NCBI GenBank assembly: GCA_024703915.1
Contig: CP087969.1
Span: 1,426,001-1,490,000, forward strand
Direction: 5' to 3'
DNA: 64,000 bases
DNA from: Massilia sp. H-1
GTDB lineage: Bacteria; Pseudomonadota; Gammaproteobacteria; Burkholderiales; Burkholderiaceae_D
Positions 50,359 to 62,207 of this stretch are shown piece after piece; position 1 is the first letter of the stretch, and each line of letters starts with the position of its first letter. The notes beneath the pieces were generated by a model. That model had not been told where the DNA came from, made no database searches, and was given only the letters and a program-made list of their open reading frames with translations. Position numbers and translations under genes: made by a program.

Positions 50359-52308
50359 ATGCAATTTCAAATAAGCAGCAAGGTTGAGCGTGCAGCAAGC
50401 GCGCCATCGCCGTCGCGCTCGCCGGTATCCTGGTGCTGCCGGTCACGGCCCGGACCAGCCTGCCCGTCGCGGACGAGCCGGAATCGCTTGCCGCTGCGGC
50501 CGCCAGTGCCGCGCCTGTCACGCCGGCCGTGTACAGCGTCGTCAACGTGGGCATCGAAGACAGCGCCGTGGCCTTGCTCAATGCCCGCGGCCAGGCCGCG
50601 TTTGCCGCCTTTTCCTACACCGGCTACCGTGCTTAGCTTCTTTGACGGCGACCGTTTGCACAATATCGGCTCGCTCGGCGGCAGCCACACCTGGATCTAC
50701 GGCCTGAACCGGCACGGCGTGGTGGTCGGCGAATCCGAAGACGCCGAAGAACACAGCAACATCCTGGGCTTCGCCTGGACCGCGCGCGCGGCATCCGCGC
50801 CCTGGCTTGGCGCCTCCGTCTCGAGCGCGCGCCATCAACGACCGCCACCAGATTGTCGGCCTGACCGCCTCGCCCGGCATTTCCGCGCGCCATCCGCTGG
50901 AATCCGGACGGCACGGTCACCCAGCTGGGCCCGGCTCCACTGTCGCTGTCCGAGGCTTACGGCATCAATGAATGCGGCCTGTCGACCGGCTTTGCCGACG
51001 TGCTCAGCGGCGCCATCCATGCCACCATCTGGGACCGGGCTTAGCACCGTCACCGACCTCGGCACGCCCGGCGGCGACACCGGCTTCGGCATGTTCATCA
51101 ATGACTGCAGCGCCGTGGCTGACTTTGGCGAGAATGCCGCGCGCGACCGGGTGCTGGGCTTTTACTGGAGCCGCGACAGCGGCATGGTGCCGATCGACGT
51201 CGAGGGCGGCGGAACGCGCCTGGTGGCCGACCTGAACAACCGCGGCGAGGTCGTGGGCGACACCGTGATTGACGGGCACACGGCGGCCTATTACTGGACG
51301 CTGCGGCGCGGCCTGATCCCCTTGCCCACCGGCCCCGCCACCGACAGCGACGTATTCGACATCAACAACGGCGGCACCATGGTCGGCCAGATCTGGCGCC
51401 GCCCGGTCGACGGCGGCGGCGCGCGCGCATGCGCTGGCAGGGGCCGGTCATGCCGGTCGACCTGAACACCCGCCTGCACCGACCATGCTACTTACTGGCC
51501 TGGTGCTGCGGGCCGGGGCGGCCATCAATGACGACGGCGCGATCCTGGCCTACTCCAATGCCGGGTTGGTACTGCTGCGTCCCGGCAAGCGCGGCACCGA
51601 TGCCCCCGTGCTCGGCCCCGTGGCTTAAGCTTGCCGGACAGCCCGGAAGTGGGGCAAGACCTGGCGCTCACGCTCGGCTTTGTCGACAACGATCCCGCCC
51701 AGACCCACCGCGCCCGCGTTGTCTGGACCGACGGCTGCCCCTCATGCCGGCGCTTACCGTGAGCGAGACGCGGGGGTGGGCGAGGTACGCTTCCAGCACC
51801 GCTTCTGCAGCGCTTAACTTGCACGCGGTCACGGTCCGGGTCACCGATTCGGGGCGGCCGCACAACCGAGCTGCAGAAGGACATCCTGATCGAAGCGCCC
51901 TCGCTGGCCTCGGTCAGCGGCAAGGGCACGCTCCTGGCCGGCAAGCGCGCGCCTGCCGCTGCGCTTCGCGCTGTGGGCGCCGCTGGGCGAGGCCACGCCG
52001 GAAAAAACCGTTGCTTAAGCAATGCCGCGCTGCTGCTGTCGGGCCCCTTCCAGTTCCGCAGCGAGCAGATGCGCAGCACGCGGGCCGGGCAGCAAGTCCG
52101 CCTGGACGGAACGGGACGCTACAATGGCCAGCCAGGCTACCGCTTCTCGCTTGACGCCAGCGCGACCCGCATGCGCCTGCGCGTCACCCATGCCGATGCC
52201 GCCACCGGCAGCGAGGTGATCGACTACGACAACGGCGGCGCGGCCAAATCGGCGGCCGGGCTTGACCGCACGGTGATCACCGATGGCGGCCTCAGCCTGC
52301 GTCACTGA
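50359..52308 (+). CDS. Exported HAF-repeat-like extracellular protein
   Basis: About 640 residues. After a signal segment (IAVALAGILVLPVTA), the first two thirds hold repeated units with the pattern ...GLNRHGVVVGES, INDRHQIVGLT, YGINECGLSTGFAD, VTDLGTPGGDTGFGMFINDC, LNNRGEVVGDTV and DINNGGTMVGQIW, the HAF-type 'IN.xGxVVG' repeat that likely builds a beta-propeller. The last third has Ig-like strands and ends RTVITDGGLSLRH. The function is unknown; such proteins are secreted or surface bound. It has many slips, including scars at 50630, 51041, 51619 and 52012. Confidence 0.7.
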
Positions 52309-52460
52309 GCCCCCCCTGGCCGGATCGCGTTGTTAATTGAATAACTCGATCCGGCCCCCTGCCCCATTTGGCGCGAACGCGCATCGGCCTGTCGCATTCG
52401 GACAAGACCACCACCCCACGCTCCATTAAATTGGTCGCTCGCTAACCAGAGGAGCGGACC

Positions 52461-54213
52461 ATGTCGAAACGCAGCAGCACGGAACGGCGCCAGTTCATGG
52501 CGGCGATGGGCGGCCTGATTGCCGGCGCCGCGCTTCCCCCGGCCTGGCCCAGGCGGCCACCCTGCCGCCCCGCACCGCCCTCGCCAGTCCCCTCACTGAG
52601 CTGAGCGGCAATTACGACGTCCTCGTGATCGGTTCCGGCTACGGCGGCGCCGTGATGGCGGCCCGGCTCGCGCCCGGACGCCGGCTGGCCGTGCTGGAAC
52701 GGGGCAGGGAGTGGGCGCCCACTGACTTCGCCAGCGGCCTGGCCGACACCCTGGCCCAGTTCCGCTCCGCCGCCAAACCGCTCGGCCTGTTCGACTACCG
52801 CATCGGCAGCACGGTCGATGTTCTGAGCGGCAGCGGCGTGGGCGGCACCTCCCTCATCAACGCCAACGTCGTGATCGCCCCCGACCGCGACATCTTCGCG
52901 CGCTGGCCGCAGGCGATCCAGACCGCCTACGCCAGCGGCGCCATGGACCTGTACGAGGCGCGCGTGCGCACCATGCTCGGCGCCGACAGCGTCGTCGAAG
53001 GCGATGCCCTGCGCAAGAACTGGCTCCACATGTCCGGCGCCAGGGCGCGCCAGCGGGCTTGGCGTCGCGGTCACGCCGCGCACGCTGCCGATCGCCGTCA
53101 ACCTGCGGCGCTACCCGGGCCAGCAAAATGCCCAGGGCGTGTGGCAAAATGCCTGCACTCACTGCGGCGACTGCGTCACCGGCTGCCGCACGGGCGCCAA
53201 GAACAGCCTCGATGTGAACTACCTGCCGCTGGCACGCAGCGCCGGCGCCCAGATCTTCGCGCGCATCGAAGTCGACTGGATCGAGCGCCTGGCCGACGGC
53301 CGCTGGCGCGTGCACTACATGGCCAGGCCCGCCATAGGCGCCGCGGTCGCTCGAGCAGCGTCACCGCCACCAGCGTGATCCTGGCAGCCTACTCGCTCGG
53401 CAGCACCCAGATCCTGCTGCGTTCGCGCGGCCATGGCCTGCCGCTCTCGCCCGCGCTCGGCACCCGCTTTTCCACCAATGGCGATCTGCTGGGCCTGTCC
53501 TACAACACGCGCATCCAGTCCAACATCATGGGCTTTGGCGGGGGCGCGGCGCCGTTCGGACAGAAGCTGACCGGCCCCACCATCACCACCGCGGCCGACT
53601 ATCGCGGCGGCGGCCGCGCGCCGGAGCAGCGCTTCATGATCGAAGACGCCGCCATTCCGAGCGTGCTGGTGGACGCGATGCGGGTCGCGATGCCGCTGGC
53701 GGCGGCTTGGCGTCTATGACTTCCCCGGCACCCAGCGCATCGCGCGCGACGCCCTGTCGCGCCGCAGCGACGGCGCCCTCAATCACAGCATGGTGTACCT
53801 GGGGATCGGCCACGACAGCGCGTCCGGCAGGGTCGAACTGGACGGGAACGGCAACGCGCGTGGTCTGGCCCAAGCTGATGCAGGAGCCGTTCGTGGCGCG
53901 CATGCGCGCCGAGATGAGCGCCCACGCGCAAGCATACGGCGGCAAATTCGCCGACAGCCCGCGCACCAGCGCCATCTTCGGCGGCGCGATGACCACCGTG
54001 CATCCGCTGGGCGGCTGCCCGATGGCCGACCGGGTCGAGGACGGCGTCGTCAATGCCGACGGCGAGGTGTACAACCCGAACGGCGGCGCGCAGGCGGTCT
54101 ACCCCGGCTTGCGCGTGGTCGATGGCGCGATCGCACCGGCCTCGCTCGGGGCCAATCCCCTGCTCACCATCGCCGCCCTGGCCGAACGCGCCGCCGACCG
54201 TTACCGCATCTGA
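52461..54213 (+). CDS. GMC-family oxidoreductase, cholesterol-oxidase-like, Tat-exported
   Basis: About 585 residues. The N-terminus SSTERRQFMAAMGGLIAGAA is a Tat-type signal. The FAD-binding motif is DVLVIGSGYGGAVMAARLAP; DVLSGSGVGGTSLINANVVI, the Cys motif CTHCGDCVTGCRTGAKNSLD and TTVHPLGGCPMADRVEDGVV follow, as in cholesterol-oxidase-type GMC enzymes. It would oxidise a hydroxyl of a steroid or other lipid in the periplasm; the substrate is not known. Slips are near 52538, 53058, 53335, 53706 and 53860. AGAGGAG precedes ATG 52461. It heads a seven-gene cluster with tiny gaps. Confidence 0.9.
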
Positions 54214-54222
54214 GGAGACATC

Positions 54223-54849
54223 ATGAAAAAATTCCTGCTGCTGATCGGGATCCTGCTGCTGCCTGCGCTGGTATGGGCGCGCGGCCTGGCCTTTACCGAG
54301 GAAATGCACGGCTACACCTACTACCAGGGCGAGTACCGCAACGTCAGTGTCCACTTCAAGATCGTGATCAACGACATCGACGCCTGGCGCGCCAACCAGA
54401 ACTACGCGGCCAGCGTCACCGGCACCCTCAGCGTGGACCGGCTCCCCGGCCTACACCGTCAACGGCACGCTGCAGATCCTTCCGCCCGCGCCCAACGACG
54501 CCGGGCGCCTGCTGACCTACCGCTTCATCGGCACCGGGCTGCAGTTCGTCGGGATCAAGCACGTGTACAACAATGCGGGCCTCGATCTGCTGGACGACAT
54601 GACCACCCTGCACGGCCTGTTCCAGCTAACTAGGCCCAGGTCCAGCCCTCGGTCCAGGATCTGCTATACGGCCACCCATGGACCTCGGAGCTGCAGTTCG
54701 AATGGTGGAAGCCTACCACGCTGTGGGATTTTTCCTGGTCCTTCTCGACCATCGCCACGCCCTGGTATGAAGACCTGGCCGTCAAGATCCTGTTCCTGAA
54801 AACGATCTTCGGCGACCTGGCCAAAGTCCTGTTCCCGTGGGCCGCCTGA
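54223..54849 (+). CDS. Exported protein of unknown function, GMC-cluster
   Basis: About 207 residues. The signal peptide MKKFLLLIGILLLPALVWA precedes a beta-rich body (HGYTYYQGEYRNVSVHFKIV, LLTYRFIGTGLQFVGIKHVY) and an aromatic C-terminal part (ELQFEWWKPTTLWDFSWSFS) ending LAKVLFPWAA. No named family is recognised. It starts nine bases after the GMC gene and ends three bases before the AraC gene, so a role tied to the oxidoreductase (partner, substrate binding or localisation) is likely. Slips are near 54445 and 54628. Confidence 0.65.
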
Positions 54850-54852
54850 GCG

Positions 54853-55853
54853 ATGCGCAGCCTGCCCCTGACGCCGAGCGTGTCGACCCTGTATGCGGAC
54901 GCGCTGGGCGCCTTCCTGTCCGAACAGGGCTTGCCGCAGGACGCGCGCTCGCCCGGACCGCGCCTGTGCGGCGTATCGTATTCGACCCTGATGGCGGGCG
55001 CCTCGCGCGAACTGGGCGACCAGGGTCTGGGCCTGCGCTTCGGCGCGCGTGGGCGGGGCCGGCTTCGGCATGCTCGGCATCGCCGCCGCCACCGCGCCCT
55101 CGCTGCGCGAAGCGATCCGCCACCTGACCCAGCTCGAATCGATCACCAGCACGCTCGGCTTCGCCACCGTGCGCCGCCACGGCAGCCGGGTGCACCTGAG
55201 CTGGCAGCCGGCGCAAAGCGTCCCGGCTACCGTGGTCGAGGGCATCCTCATCGGCTGGGTTTCGTTCGGCCGCTACCTGCTGGGCGAGCGGGTCGACGTG
55301 GCCCAGGTCTCGCTGCGCCACCATGCGGCTGGCGCCCATGGCCGTCTACGACGCCGTGTTCGAGTGCCCGGTGCGCTTCGAGACTTGCTGCTACGGCGTG
55401 ACGATCGCCGCCGAGCTGCTCGACGCCCGGCCGCGCTTTGCCGACGACCTGCTCAACGCATCCATCGGCACCTGGCTCAGCCACTGCGCCCGGGCCGCCT
55501 CGGGCGACGCGCTGACCGTCACCCGTTCGGTCAGCGGCCTGCTGCAGCACGCGCTGCCGCTGGCCGAAGCCGACGAATGCACGGTTGCCGCCATGCTCGG
55601 TCTTGAGCGGCGCACCCTGCAGCGCGCGCTGCAGCAGGAGTGCACCTCGTTCCGCCAGATCGTCGGCGCGGCGCGCGCCCAGCACGCCATCATCGCGCTG
55701 ATGCGGGGCGACACCTCGCTGGCCGATCTGGCCGCCGACACCGGCTTTGACGAGCAGTCGTCGATGTGCCGCGCGTTTCGCCGCTGGACCGGCTACGCGC
55801 CGCTCGCCTTCAAGCAGCGCGTGAGCGACGTGTTCCGGCCCCTGCGCGCATGA
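54853..55853 (+). CDS. AraC-family transcriptional regulator (arabinose-binding-domain type)
   Basis: About 333 residues. The N-terminal ligand domain (GLRFGARGGAGFGMLGIAAA, LREAIRHLTQLESITSTLGF) is of the AraC_binding_2/OruR type; the C-terminal domain has the double helix-turn-helix, ending IIALMRGDTSLADLAADTGF then DEQSSMCRAFRRWTGYAPLA. It probably controls the cluster in response to a small lipid-like ligand. Slips are near 55050 and 55322. Its stop overlaps the next start (ATGA). Confidence 0.88.
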
Positions 55854-56843
55854 TCACCCTCGCCGACGCGAACCGCTGCCGCTTCCGGCACGCCGACAAC
55901 GGCGGCCACTACGAGAGCTACTTCCTGCGCGCCAACCACCCGCAGCGCGCGCTCGCCTTCTGGATCCGGTAGGCCTTCTTCAGTCCCAAAGGCCGCAGCG
56001 GCGACGCCGTCGGCGAAGTGTGGGCGGTCGTGTTCGACGGCGAGCGCCAGCGCATCAGCGCCAGCCGCGACAGCTTCCCGATCGCCGACTGCACGATCGG
56101 CACGGACGGCCTGGCGCTGCTGATCGGCGGCTCCACCCTCGACGACGCCTGCCTGGCCGGGCGCGCGGCTGACATCGCCTGGACGCTAGCCTACACCTCG
56201 CCCCAGCCACCGTTGCTGCTGCTGCCGCCGTCCTACTATGCGCGGCCGCTGCCGCCGCCGCCAAGGCGCTGGTGGGCGCGCCGGGCGCCCTGTTTTCGGG
56301 CCAGGTGCAAAGCGATGGCGCGACCTTCGTGATCGACCAGTGGCGCGGCAGCGCCAACCACAACTGGGGCAGCCGCCACACCGACACCTACGCCTGGGGC
56401 CAGGTGGCTAGAAGCTTCGACGACGCGCCCGACGTTTTCCTCGAATGCACCACCGCGCGCCTGGAAGCTGGGGCTTCTAGGCCTGGACCCCGGCCCTCAC
56501 GCTGGTCGTGCTGCGGGTCGGGACGGCCGAATACCGTCTCAACAGCCTGCTGCAAGCGGTGCGCACGCGCGCCACGCTCGCCTTCTTCCACTGGGAGATC
56601 GAGGCCGAAGATGCCGATGCCCGCATCACGATCAGCATCCAGGCATCGCGTTCGGCCTTTGTCGCCCTCGGGTACGCCAACCCGCCGGGCGGCGTCAAGA
56701 CCTGCCTGAACTCAAAGCTCGCTTCCTGCACCGTCACGCTCACCCGGCCCGGCAAGCATCCCGTCAGCTGGGACACGCGGCACCGCGCCGCCTTCGAAAT
56801 CCTCACCGACCGCACCGACCACGGTGTCGCGCTGGCCGCGTGA
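55850..56843 (+). CDS. Lipocalin-like (CrtC/tocopherol-cyclase-like) protein
   Basis: About 330 residues, beta-rich. Segments such as GGHYESYFLRANHPQRALAF, GEVWAVVFDG, FVIDQWRGSANHNWGSRHTD and SKLASCTVTLTRPGKHPVSW look like the double lipocalin fold of AttH/CrtC-type hydratases, which bind lipid-like ligands. This assignment is tentative. It has no signal peptide. Scars at 55967 (GGTAGGC), 56408 (GCTAGAAGC) and 56472 (GCTTCTAGGC) interrupt it. It overlaps the AraC gene and precedes the parvulin gene by 17 bases. Confidence 0.6.
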
Positions 56844-56860
56844 ACGAACAGGAGAACAAC

Positions 56861-58081
56861 ATGAAATGGCTCATGCGCGTCGCCGCGTGTTTTGCCGCCT
56901 GCTCGGCCCACGCCAGCGCCTTCCATGCGCTCACGCTGGACGTGGCGGCGCGCACCACGGCCGTTCCCAGGCCGCTCGAACAGCTCGAAGGCGACCGCGC
57001 CTTTGCGCGCTGGCTGCGCACGCGCTTTCGTCCCGCCATGCTGCACCCCGACACCCGGGTGGGATTCAACCGCCAGGCCGCGCTCGACGACCAGCTCACC
57101 AGCAGTTTGCGCATGACCTATCCGGCCGAAACCGAGCCGGTGCTGCGCGGCCTCGAACGCGCGATCAGCGCGCTCCACACGCCGGACGCGGCCCTGCTCG
57201 AGCGCCTGTTCGGCCGCAGCGGACAGCTGCAGCTCGGCTATTCGTTCGACGCAGCGCGCTCGTCCCTGGCCTAAGCACCGTCCCGCTGGTCAGCTACACG
57301 CTCCCCCGGGGGCCAGCTTCTAAGCCTGGCTGTCGCTGGCCGACATTTTCGGGCGCCAGAACGTGCAGGGGCGGATGGCCTTCTTCGCGCGCGACACCGC
57401 CTTCATGGCGCAGCAGGCGCGCTCCCGGGTCGGCGCGCTGCTGATCGAGCACTGGGCGCGCGAGCGCTTCGGCGACGCGGCGCTGGCCGACCTGCGCCAG
57501 GCACTGTCCGACCAGGAAGACGTGCGCGCCGCGATGGGCTTGTACGGCCTGGCCGACGGCGCCGAAGACGTCAGCCCGATCCAGAAAGCACTCGCCAGCG
57601 AAGTCACCAAGGCCGACATCCGCACCTGGTACAAGGCGAACAAGGAGCAGTTTCGGCGCGTCGACCGGGTGCGCGCACGGCACATCCGGGTCGCCACCGA
57701 GGCACAGGCGGCCACGCTGGCGGGCCAGGTGGCGCGCGGCGCCGATTTCGCGGCGCTGGCGCGCGCGCATTCGCTTGCCGCCGATGCCGCCCGCGGCGGC
57801 GCGCTGGGCTGGGTGCGCGCTTGGCGTCGAACCGTCCTGGCTCGACGCGCTGGCCCTGCAGCAGCCGAGCAGGCAAGGTGTCGAAGCCGTTTCGGGAGGC
57901 GGTCGGACCGGGTCACAACGCGTACTGGGAAATCATCCTGGTTGAAAAACGCGTCGAAAACTACCAGCCTACTTAGCTCCGAAACGGTGCGCTACCTGGC
58001 ACGCAAGGCGATCGCGCGAACGCGCCCGCACCGAATTTGTCACCGCGCGCAAAGCCTATGCCCTGGGAGGCTTAGCCATGA
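56861..58081 (+). CDS. Exported parvulin-type peptidyl-prolyl isomerase
   Basis: About 405 residues. The signal peptide is MKWLMRVAACFAACSAHASA. A helical N-terminal region of ~250 residues precedes a parvulin-like domain: RVRARHIRVATEAQAATLAG, RGADFAALARAHSLAADAAR, GGALGWV, then AYWEIILVEKRVENYQ. This layout is that of SurA/PpiC-like periplasmic chaperones. Within this cluster it probably helps fold the secreted enzymes. Breaks are at 57275 (GCCTAAGC), near 57318, 57820, 57880, 57970 and 58070. Restoring the last scar moves the stop to overlap the next ATG. Confidence 0.8.
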
Positions 58082-58627
58082 ACTTCACACTCAAGCTACT
58101 GGTGTTGGCAGGCCTGGCGGGTGGCGCCTGGCTCGCCTGGCCCGACGCCGACACCGCCGCGCCCCACCGTCCTGGCTAGGCCCGGTACGCGCACCGCACG
58201 CCGCGCCGCAGCCGCAGCCGCAGCAAGCGGGCATGCCCTTCTTTGCCGCAGTACCGGGAACCGCGTCGCCCGTTTCCGCTGCCGCCAGCCTGGCCGCGAC
58301 ACGCTCTAAGCACGGCGACCCGGAAGCGCCGCCGATCGCCCGCGAACCGGTCGTGCGCGTGCCGCCCACCGCACGCGAACTGGCCGATCCGATCCGACAG
58401 CCTACGCGGCGTATGAAGCGCGCGAGGCGCAGCGCACCTATGCGGCCTATATCCGCGCGGTCGACGACGAGCTGCCGCGCCTGCGCGCGGACATCGAACG
58501 GGGACGGGCCATGGGCATCGCGCCCGAAAAAATCGCCATGGCCGGAGACAAGGCGCGCCGCCTCGGCCTGATGCGCGCCCAGCTGGCGCAGGAGCTCCAG
58601 GCAGCACTCTCACCACCACGACACTGA
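58078..58627 (+). CDS. Exported protein with helical tail, unknown family
   Basis: About 183 residues. An N-terminal hydrophobic segment (LKLLVLAGLAGGAWLAW) leads into a Pro/Ala/Gln-rich linker (HAAPQPQPQQAGMPFF) and a charged helix (EAREAQRTYAAYIRAVDDEL, PRLRADIERGRAMGIAPEKI). No domain is recognised. Its architecture resembles foldases such as lipase chaperones only in being anchored and helical; that idea is speculation. Slips are near 58172, 58305 and 58402. It ends 12 bases before the phospholipase-like gene. Confidence 0.6.
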
Positions 58628-58639
58628 AAAGGAAAACCG

Positions 58640-59670
58640 ATGACATTCGCATTCAAGCTGGTGCCTGTCGCAATCGCGCTGGCCGCCTGCCTGCTTAAAG
58701 CCCAGGCATGGAACACCGAGACCCACCGCCGGATCGTGCTCGACGCCGTGCAGTTCATGAAGACCCATCCTGCCCAGACCCGCTACGCGCAACTGCTGAC
58801 CAGGGGTGACCCGCGCTGCTACTACACGATGGACCAGTTCGCGGCCGCCATCGGCCAGGGCGCGCATGACGTCGACTACTTCGAGGACACCTACATCTGC
58901 GGCGCCACCACCGGCAACTGCCAGGGCGCGCCCGTGTGGGGACTGGCATCGGGCCTGGCGCGCTACACCTCGTTCTGGCACTTCCAGAACCACACCATCC
59001 GCAGCGGACGCGCACGGCAACGACTTCGGCGGCTACCACTACGCCAAACTGAACGACCCGGGCGACATCGACAAGCTGGCCGCGACCTGGCTGGTCAATG
59101 ACTACCTGGACGACGGCAGCCCATGGCAACAGCGCCTGGTTCGGCGACAGCAGCAAGTACAACAGCTACGGCGTGACCGAAGCGCGCTACCGCCAGGGCG
59201 GCTACTCGACGCCCAAGATGTACGAGGATTATCAGAACTTCCCGTGGCAGCCGATCGACAACCTGGGGCAGTACTACTGGAGCCGCTTCCTGCAGGCGCC
59301 GTCGGCGCAGGCGCTCGGCTTCGCGCTGCACACGACCGACCTGCTGCAGCCGCACCACACCTTCAATACGCTGGCCCACAATCACTCTGGCTGGGAAGGC
59401 TGGGTGGGGGACTACTACGACAGCGAAACGCTGGGCGACCCGGCCCTGGTCGCGGCGGCGCTGGCCGACTTTACCCCGCTGGCAAGCGGCGCGACCGACA
59501 TCCGTCCGCTGCTCACGCAGGGCGGCACCTATTCGTACAAATATGGCGGGGCGGTCCTGTCGTCCACCGATCACGCGGTGCGCAAGTCGGTGGCCAAAAA
59601 GATGATCCCCCATTCGATCGCGATGGTGGTGCGCATCCTGGACCGGGCGGCCGAACGGCTGGCGCAATAA
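58640..59670 (+). CDS. Zinc-dependent phospholipase C / S1-P1-like secreted enzyme
   Basis: About 340 residues. The signal peptide ends just before AWNTETHRRIVLDAVQFM, where a mature N-terminal Trp and TH are the usual zinc ligands of this fold. GAHDVDYFEDTY, TSFWHFQNHTI and LHTTDLLQPHHTFNTLAHNH supply further His/Asp ligands. The enzyme would hydrolyse phospholipids outside the cell. Slips are near 59010 and 59125. A weakly paired A/T-rich stretch follows the stop at 59670, with no firm terminator. Confidence 0.82.
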
Positions 59671-59720
59671 AAAAATCAAACAGGGCGAAAAGTGTCCTGA
59701 TTAGCCCATACGATGGGAGC

Positions 59721-60207
59721 ATGAAAACACTTACTCCCCTCCCCTCCTCAAGCGCCGACTTCGATTTCTTTGTCGGCGCATGGCGCATCTGCCACCGCCA
59801 GCTCAAGGCACGCCTGGCTAAGCTGCGATGAATGGCTCACCTTCGGCGGCAGCTGCGTCACGCGCCCGCTGCTGAACGGCGCCGCCAATGTCGACGACAA
59901 CGTCATCGACCACCCGGTAAGCAGCTACCTGGCCGTCACCCTGCGCTCGTTCGACCCGCAAGCGGGCAACTGGTCGATCTGGTGGCTGGACGGCCGCTTC
60001 CCCGGCCGGCTGGACGTGCCGATGGTCGGCCGCTTCGAGGACGGCAAGGGCGTGTTCTACGCCGACGACGTGTTCAACGGCGTGCCAATCCGGGTCCGCT
60101 TCCTGTGGCATGTGGACCCGGACAGGCCGCGCTGGGAGCAGGCCTTCTCCGCCGACGGCGGAGCGGCCTGGGAGACCAACTGGATCATGGAGTTCGAACG
60201 CGCCTGA
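59721..60207 (+). CDS. DUF1579-like protein
   Basis: About 162 residues. The pattern FDFFVGAWRICHRQLKARL, EWLTFGGSCVTRPLLNGAAN, VDDNVIDHPVSSYLAVTLRS, NWSIWWLDGRFPG and GVPIRVRFLWHVDPDRPRWE fits a small beta-barrel family often annotated as DUF1579 or unnamed. It has no signal peptide. A scar near 59815 (GGCTAAGC) breaks the frame. It ends one base before the stop of the convergent M4 protease gene. Confidence 0.7.
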
Positions 60208-60208
60208 C

Positions 60209-61939
60209 TTACTCGGCGACGTCGCTCCCCACGTTGATGGCCGCATACGCGCGCTGCACGGCGATCGCCTCGCGGCTGCCGGTGCCGTACAGTTCCTGCG
60301 CCGCGGCCAGCACCTTGGTCCGCGCGTCGGCATAATTGGTCGCCGACGTGAACTTGGTGCTGAGCGCCTTGAACCAGATGCGGAAGGCCTTGTCGCTTCC
60401 GATGCCGGTCATCGCCAGCGGCGCGGGGGTCAGGTACTTGCTGTACTTCTCGCTGCTGGAACTGGCATTCGAACCCTGCGACAGGAAGTAGAACATGCGG
60501 TTGTTCGGACCGCTGCTCAGGTGGACGTCGAGGCGCTTGATCTTCGTGCTCCATGCGTCCGGGCTTCGGCCATCCTTGCTCGGCTTGTACAGCCATCGCA
60601 ACGGGTCGCCGTTCTTGGAGATTTCCTGGCCGGTGACCCAGTCGTTGCCGGTGTTCGGCACCACGGACCCGGTACCACATGCAGCGCGTAGGCTTCCACC
60701 ATCTCGCCGCCGATGTCCGAGTTCGATTCGTTCAAGCCGCCCGATTCGGCCCGGTACACGAGGTTGGAGGTGGCCGCCGTCACGCCGTGCGACATCTCGT
60801 GGCCGATCACGTCGATCGAACCCAGGTTGTTGAAATAGGTACCGCCGTCGCCGATGTACATGCACTTGCAGCCGTCGCTGTAATACGCATTGTCGTAGGC
60901 CGTGTTGACGTGGGCCGCGATGTAGGTGGCGGTGTTGTTCCCGTCGAGCGACTGCCAGCCAAGCACGTTCTTGTACATGTCGTAGGTATTCATCAGGCCC
61001 CACATGGCGTTCACGGCCGCGGTCTGGCCGTTGGCGTTGGTGGTGCTGCCATGCCGCATGATGTACTGCATGCCGTCGCCCCAGGTGTTGGTGCTGTTGG
61101 TGTACACCGCGCCTAGCCGACGTCGTATGGTTGGCATTGGTGATCGCCATCGCGCCGAAGGTGCCGCCGGTGGCGCGCGACGGGTCGCGCATCGAATAGG
61201 TCGAACCGGTCAGCGTGGTATTGAGCGGCACCGTGCCGTTGTACTGGCTATGGCCGGTGCTTAGGCCACGGTCTTGAGCATGCTCCACTGCTCGATCAGG
61301 GCGCCCGTCTTCGCGTTGACGACGCTGTCGTGGTAGACCGGCTTATTGCCGTTGGCCAGGCGCGTCTGCACCAGGTAGGCCAGCTCGTAGTGGTCGACGA
61401 CGTCCTCGACGTCGAGCGCATTGAGTTCACTCTCTTTCTTGCTTAGCCGCCGAAGGCAGGCGCACTTCCTTCATGACCGGATAGATCACCAGTTCGGCGC
61501 GCGGCGCCTCGATCTTCGTGCTGTGCGCGCCGACGCTGGCGAGCGCGGTCGCGATGGCGCTGGCCGTGCCCAGACGCGGGACCACATCGATCGCGGCCCC
61601 GCGCGCCAGCGCCGAGCGGCGGTCGGCCACGGACTCGCTCATGATCTGGCCGCGCGTGCCGGTGACCAACACCGATTCGGAGCCGAACACGCGCACACCC
61701 TTGTAGGTGTGATTGACGCGCGGATGCGGGTGCCTTCGACGCCCGGATGCGCACTGGCGAGCGCGAAGCCGTGCTCCGCACCGAGCCCGTTGCGGCCGCG
61801 CTGCGCCATCAGCGAAGAAATCAGGCTCGTGCTTTCCTGCGCCGCGGAGAGCTGCCGGGCCGGACGCCAGCGCCGGTTGACACAACATCAGCGGCAAGGC
61901 GGCGAAGGTGGCGGCAAGCAAGGACTTCTGCATAGTCAT
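60209..61939 (-). CDS. Secreted M4-family (thermolysin-like) metallopeptidase
   Basis: About 575 residues. A signal peptide (LLAATFAALPLMLCQPALAS) and an FTP/PepSY-type propeptide precede the mature protease. The zinc motif is HEMSH in SIDVIGHEMSHGVTAATSNL (near 60785) with the third ligand Glu in GGLNESNSDIGGEMVE. GDGMQYIMRHGS and YMYKNVLGW-type regions, and the C-terminal helical domain with KAFRIWFKALSTKFTSATNY, complete the M4 pattern. It degrades extracellular protein. Slips are near 61735, 61440, 61256, 61112 and 60680. ATG 61939 has GGAGA upstream. Confidence 0.9.
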
Positions 61940-62207
61940 GGTGTCTCCATTATCGAAAGGGTGAATCATGAGGCTAGCCCCTGCCCGGTGCAGGGTCAAC
62001 GGAACTGAAAAGATAGTCAAAAACCTCGCGCAATGTCCAAATTGAGACAAAGTTTCATATGAGAATTTTGTGGCGCAATCAGCGCAATCAGCCTGACGCG
62101 ATGCCGCAAGACCGCCGTGCTCCCTGCGTCTACGCTCGAACGCGTCACCGTTTCAACTGCAGCTCATCGTCCAATTTCTAACGAAAATAACAGATGGAGA
62201 CTCGCCA

